Shown here: positions 61,368 through 64,000 of the stretch, piece after piece
Numbering within the stretch: the first letter of the stretch is position 1
How the letters are laid out: each line of letters opens with the position of its first letter
Source of the DNA: Thermohalobaculum sp039180675
GTDB taxonomy: Bacteria; Pseudomonadota; Alphaproteobacteria; Rhodobacterales; Rhodobacteraceae
DNA length: 64,000 nt
Reading direction: 5' to 3'
Assembly: GCA_039180675.1 (NCBI GenBank)
Contig: JBCDDC010000023.1
Location: forward strand, 1-64,000
The notes under the pieces: generated by a model
Databases searched by the model: none
What the model saw: only the letters and a program-made list of their open reading frames with translations
Told to the model about the DNA's origin: nothing
Translations under genes and position numbers: made by a program

Positions 61368-63409
61368 TCCGCCGGCACCATCTTCGCCCGGCGCCTGGAG
61401 ACGGCACCCACGCGGAAGCGCCGGTCCGTCAGGCTGACCAGCCCGCCAAAGGCCATGATGAAACTGCCGAGCCAGATCCAGTTCGCCAGCGGCTTCCAGT
61501 AGGACCGCACGGCCCAGGCCGAACCATCGGTCTGCCGATCGCCCAGCACCAGATAGACATCGCGCAGAGGGCCCGAATTGATCGCCGCCTCGGTGGTCGG
61601 TTGCTGCTGGACCGGGTAGAACCGCTTCTCAGGGCACATATAGGCGACCCGCTCACCATCGCGCAGCAGGCTGAACCGGGCGAACTCTGTGATAAAGTTC
61701 CGCTCCTCGCCACCCTTGACCACGCTCTCCCCGGTCGTGCCGCAGGCGACCGCGTTGAAGGGCGCGCCGAGCGGTAGTTCCTCGACCCCTTCGAACCGCA
61801 CCTCGTAAGGGCCGATCGGGATCACATCGCCGGGACGTGCGAGGCGGATATCTTCTTGCTCCCAGGCCGTGATGGCGGCGATCCCCATGACCGTGAGGCC
61901 GAGCCCTGCATGGGCGATCAGCTTGCCCCAGTCCGCCCTCGGCAGGCGGACGAGACGCCCCAGTGCCGTGCCAAGCCCGGCGCGCGGCAACCCGGCCCGT
62001 TCCGCGATCTCGACCAGCACGCCAAACAGCAGCCAGGCCGTGATCGCCATCCCAACCGGCGCGACCAGCGAAGACCCGGTCTGCAGCCCGAAGACCACGC
62101 CACCGATCGCGAGCGCCACGGCCGCAGCCCACCAGAGCCGGCTCAGCACCTTGCCCATGTCGCCCCGCTTCCAGGGTAGCAGCGCCCCGATTGGCAGGCC
62201 GATGAAGAGAAGGATCATGAACGGCGTGAAGGCGAGATCGAAGAACGGCGCCCCGATCGAGATCTTGGAGCCGTCGACGAACTCCCGGAAAAGCGGTGCC
62301 AGAGTGCCCACGAACACAACCGCGCAGGCGACCCCAAGCATCAGGTTGTTGTAGATCAGCGCGCCTTCCCGGCTGATCGGCTGAAAAATCCCCTCCGATC
62401 GCAGCATCGGCGCGCGCCAGGCGAACAGCGTCAGCGAGCCGACGATTGCGATCACGAGGATGGCCAGGATGAACACGCCACGGTCAGGGTCGTTCGCGAA
62501 AGCATGGACCGATGTCAGAACGCCGGAGCGCACAATGAAGGTTCCGATCAGGCTGAGCGAGAAGGCAAGGATCGCGAGCAGGATCGTCCAGACCTTCAGC
62601 GACGACCGTTTCTCGACGACGATCGCGGAATGCAGCAGCGCCGCCGCCACGAGCCACGGCATGAAAGACGCGTTCTCCACCGGGTCCCAGAACCACCAGC
62701 CGCCCCAGCCGAGCTCGTAATAGGCCCAGTAGGAGCCGAGCGCGATGCCGATGGTCAGGCAGATCCAGGCAAGCAGCGTCCACGGTCTGACCCAGCGCGC
62801 CCAGGCGGCGTCCACCCGACCCTCGATCAAAGCCGCCACGGCAAAAGAGAAGGCCATCGAGAGCCCGACATAGCCGACATAGAGAAACGGCGGATGGATC
62901 GCGAGGCCAATATCCTGCAAGAGCGGGTTGAGGTCGCGCCCGTCCGGCGGCGCCGGCAAAAGCCGGTCGAACGGGTTCGAGGTGAAGAGCATGAAGGCGA
63001 AGAACGCCACCGCCACCATGGCCTGCACGCTGAGCGCCCGCGCCTTGAGCCCAAGTGGCAGATCCCGGCCAAAGGCTGCAACCAACGCCCCGAACAGCGT
63101 CAGGATCAGCACCCAGAGGAGCAGCGAGCCCTCATGGTTGCCCCATGTGCCGGTGAATTTGTAGAGCATTGGCTTAAGCGAATGGGAATTCTCTGCAACA
63201 ATCCGCACCGAGAAGTCCGAGACCACGAAGGCGTGGATCAGGGCCGCAAACGACAACCCCACCAGCAGGAATTGCATCAACGCCGCAGGGGCGGCAGCGC
63301 GCATCCAGTCAGACCAGCCCTTGGTCGCACCGACCAGCGGGATGACCGTCTGAAACAAGGCCGTTGCGAAGGCCAGCGTCAGCGCGAAATGTCCTAGCTC
63401 GGCGATCAT
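61364..63409 (-). CDS. ccmF: Heme lyase CcmF
   Basis: A 681-residue multi-TM heme ligase of System I cytochrome c maturation. The WWD tryptophan-rich heme domain is seen in WGGWWFWDPVENASFMPW at about residue 235. Conserved His residues lie in the flanking TM loops. It attaches heme from CcmE to apocytochromes. CcmE is not in this window; ccmI is 9 kb upstream as a separate unit. Confidence 0.96.
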   Translation of the reverse strand: MIAELGHFALTLAFATALFQTVIPLVGATKGWSDWMRAAAPAALMQFLLVGLSFAALIHAFVVSDFSVRIVAENSHSLKPMLYKFTGTWGNHEGSLLLWVLILTLFGALVAAFGRDLPLGLKARALSVQAMVAVAFFAFMLFTSNPFDRLLPAPPDGRDLNPLLQDIGLAIHPPFLYVGYVGLSMAFSFAVAALIEGRVDAAWARWVRPWTLLAWICLTIGIALGSYWAYYELGWGGWWFWDPVENASFMPWLVAAALLHSAIVVEKRSSLKVWTILLAILAFSLSLIGTFIVRSGVLTSVHAFANDPDRGVFILAILVIAIVGSLTLFAWRAPMLRSEGIFQPISREGALIYNNLMLGVACAVVFVGTLAPLFREFVDGSKISIGAPFFDLAFTPFMILLFIGLPIGALLPWKRGDMGKVLSRLWWAAAVALAIGGVVFGLQTGSSLVAPVGMAITAWLLFGVLVEIAERAGLPRAGLGTALGRLVRLPRADWGKLIAHAGLGLTVMGIAAITAWEQEDIRLARPGDVIPIGPYEVRFEGVEELPLGAPFNAVACGTTGESVVKGGEERNFITEFARFSLLRDGERVAYMCPEKRFYPVQQQPTTEAAINSGPLRDVYLVLGDRQTDGSAWAVRSYWKPLANWIWLGSFIMAFGGLVSLTDRRFRVGAVSRRRAKMVPAE

Positions 63410-63518
63410 CTGATACCTCGCGACCCACTACTTGGCTGATTGTAGTCCCTACCGGCAGGCAGGACAACGCCACGGGCTGCGGCAATCCCGCTCGATCTCG
63501 AGAGTGACCGGTCCAGAC

Positions 63519-64000
63519 CTACAGGCTGATCTCTCCGCTCATCAGCACGGCACCTTTGCCACCGACTTTGACGCCCGTGATCGCCTCCCGGGGCCCTAGC
63601 ACTTCAACCTTCGCCTCGCCAGCCAGGCCCATCCAGTGCCCCTGCTCGGCGACAAAGGAGGGCTCGGCGATGTGGCCATGATGCCATAGGTAGGCGGCCA
63701 TGCAGCCCGTGGCTGAGCCGGTGAAACTGTCCTCCGGCGGCATCGGCGGCGCGAGCAGGAGACGGGAGAATGTGTCACCCGCCTCGGTCTCGCCGCCAAG
63801 CGTCACCAGAAACGGCTCCATGATCCCGGCCTGCGCATGGGTCACATGCGACCGGAACGCATCAAGCTTTGCCGGGTCGATGACCGCGCGGCGCAAAGCG
63901 TCTTTGTCGCGCAGCAGAGTGATGCAGAACGCGGTCCCGGTGGACACAATCTGCGGCTCGCCGACAATCTCCTCCGCGTCGAGCCCGTATATGTCGGCCA
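63519..64000 (-). CDS. PhzF-family isomerase-like protein, 5' part outside the window
   Basis: The C-terminal part (about 160 residues) of a PhzF/diaminopimelate-epimerase-fold protein. The family motif DSFTGSATGCMAAYL is present, and the frame stays open to the window edge, so the N-terminal half is missing. The GTG at about 63947 is not a credible start because the upstream codons continue the family pattern. Substrate unknown. Confidence 0.85.
   Translation of the reverse strand, partial: ADIYGLDAEEIVGEPQIVSTGTAFCITLLRDKDALRRAVIDPAKLDAFRSHVTHAQAGIMEPFLVTLGGETEAGDTFSRLLLAPPMPPEDSFTGSATGCMAAYLWHHGHIAEPSFVAEQGHWMGLAGEAKVEVLGPREAITGVKVGGKGAVLMSGEISL

Overview
The window is a gene-dense, GC-rich alphaproteobacterial chromosome segment. 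It most likely comes from the Rhodobacterales (Roseobacter/Paracoccaceae group). The evidence is the set of genes rather than any single marker: four-subunit sarcosine oxidase (soxB and soxDAG), a betaine:homocysteine methyltransferase next to a corrinoid protein, the F1-ATPase zeta-type regulator (DUF1476), DUF1467, a VPLPA-CTERM protein, CcmI/CcmH/CcmF, and separate purS/purQ/purL. Translational coupling by ATGA or TGATG overlaps is very common. No phage, IS element, tRNA, rRNA operon or CRISPR array was seen.

Layout. 1-3.4 kb: the 5' part of rnpB (minus strand, cut by the window edge), then a minus-strand one-carbon block (homocysteine methyltransferase, corrinoid protein, small membrane protein, YbjQ-type protein, DUF1638). 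3.4-8.8 kb: SufE-like protein, RNase D, an orphan ParA ATPase and several lipoproteins including an OmpA-type one. 8.8-15.6 kb: aspS, an unknown membrane protein, acetyltransferase, nitroreductase, EI24-type protein, mce and two related small secreted proteins. 15.7-25.3 kb: dnaE, a VPLPA-CTERM protein, fatty-acid-hydroxylase-type protein, ureohydrolase, DoxX, GST and an OYE flavoenzyme. 25.4-34.3 kb: parE, an EamA transporter, lipoproteins, an AGE-fold protein, an ABC-F ATPase, a tandem of three very small genes with double-glycine-like leaders, GPx and the zeta subunit. 34.5-42.6 kb: purC, a ceramidase-like protein, purS, purQ, a lipoprotein and purL, then a PIN protein, an RlmI-like methyltransferase and a second EamA transporter. 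42.6-50.5 kb: two tiny ORFs with an unusual Shine-Dalgarno arrangement, then soxG, soxA and soxD, separated from soxB by four plus-strand genes. 50.7-55.6 kb: ccmI, ruvX, DUF1289, a retropepsin-like protease, a PhyH-like protein and dusA. 55.8-60.8 kb: a GlxA-type regulator followed by a Rieske oxygenase, two SDRs and a carnitine-dehydrogenase-like enzyme. 60.9-64 kb: ccmH, ccmF and a truncated PhzF-like gene.

How it fits together. Several blocks converge on demethylation of quaternary amines. The homocysteine methyltransferase and corrinoid protein handle methyl groups. The Rieske oxygenase cluster looks built to open a carnitine- or betaine-like compound. Sarcosine oxidase removes the last N-methyl group onto tetrahydrofolate. 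That pathway view is inference from gene families and neighbourhood.

Most unusual features: (1) three tandem peptides at 32700-33325 with double-glycine-type leaders and a shared TW-containing C-terminal motif, no cysteines and no exporter nearby; (2) three small one-TM proteins sharing an MAxFxKxP start, followed by an M48-like protein that has lost all recognisable zinc ligands, all sitting inside what is normally a continuous sox operon; (3) a 22-codon ORF whose nine-base Shine-Dalgarno can pair with a CCACCTCC just after its stop; (4) a dispersed hairpin repeat with covarying stem at 22.05 and 60.87 kb.
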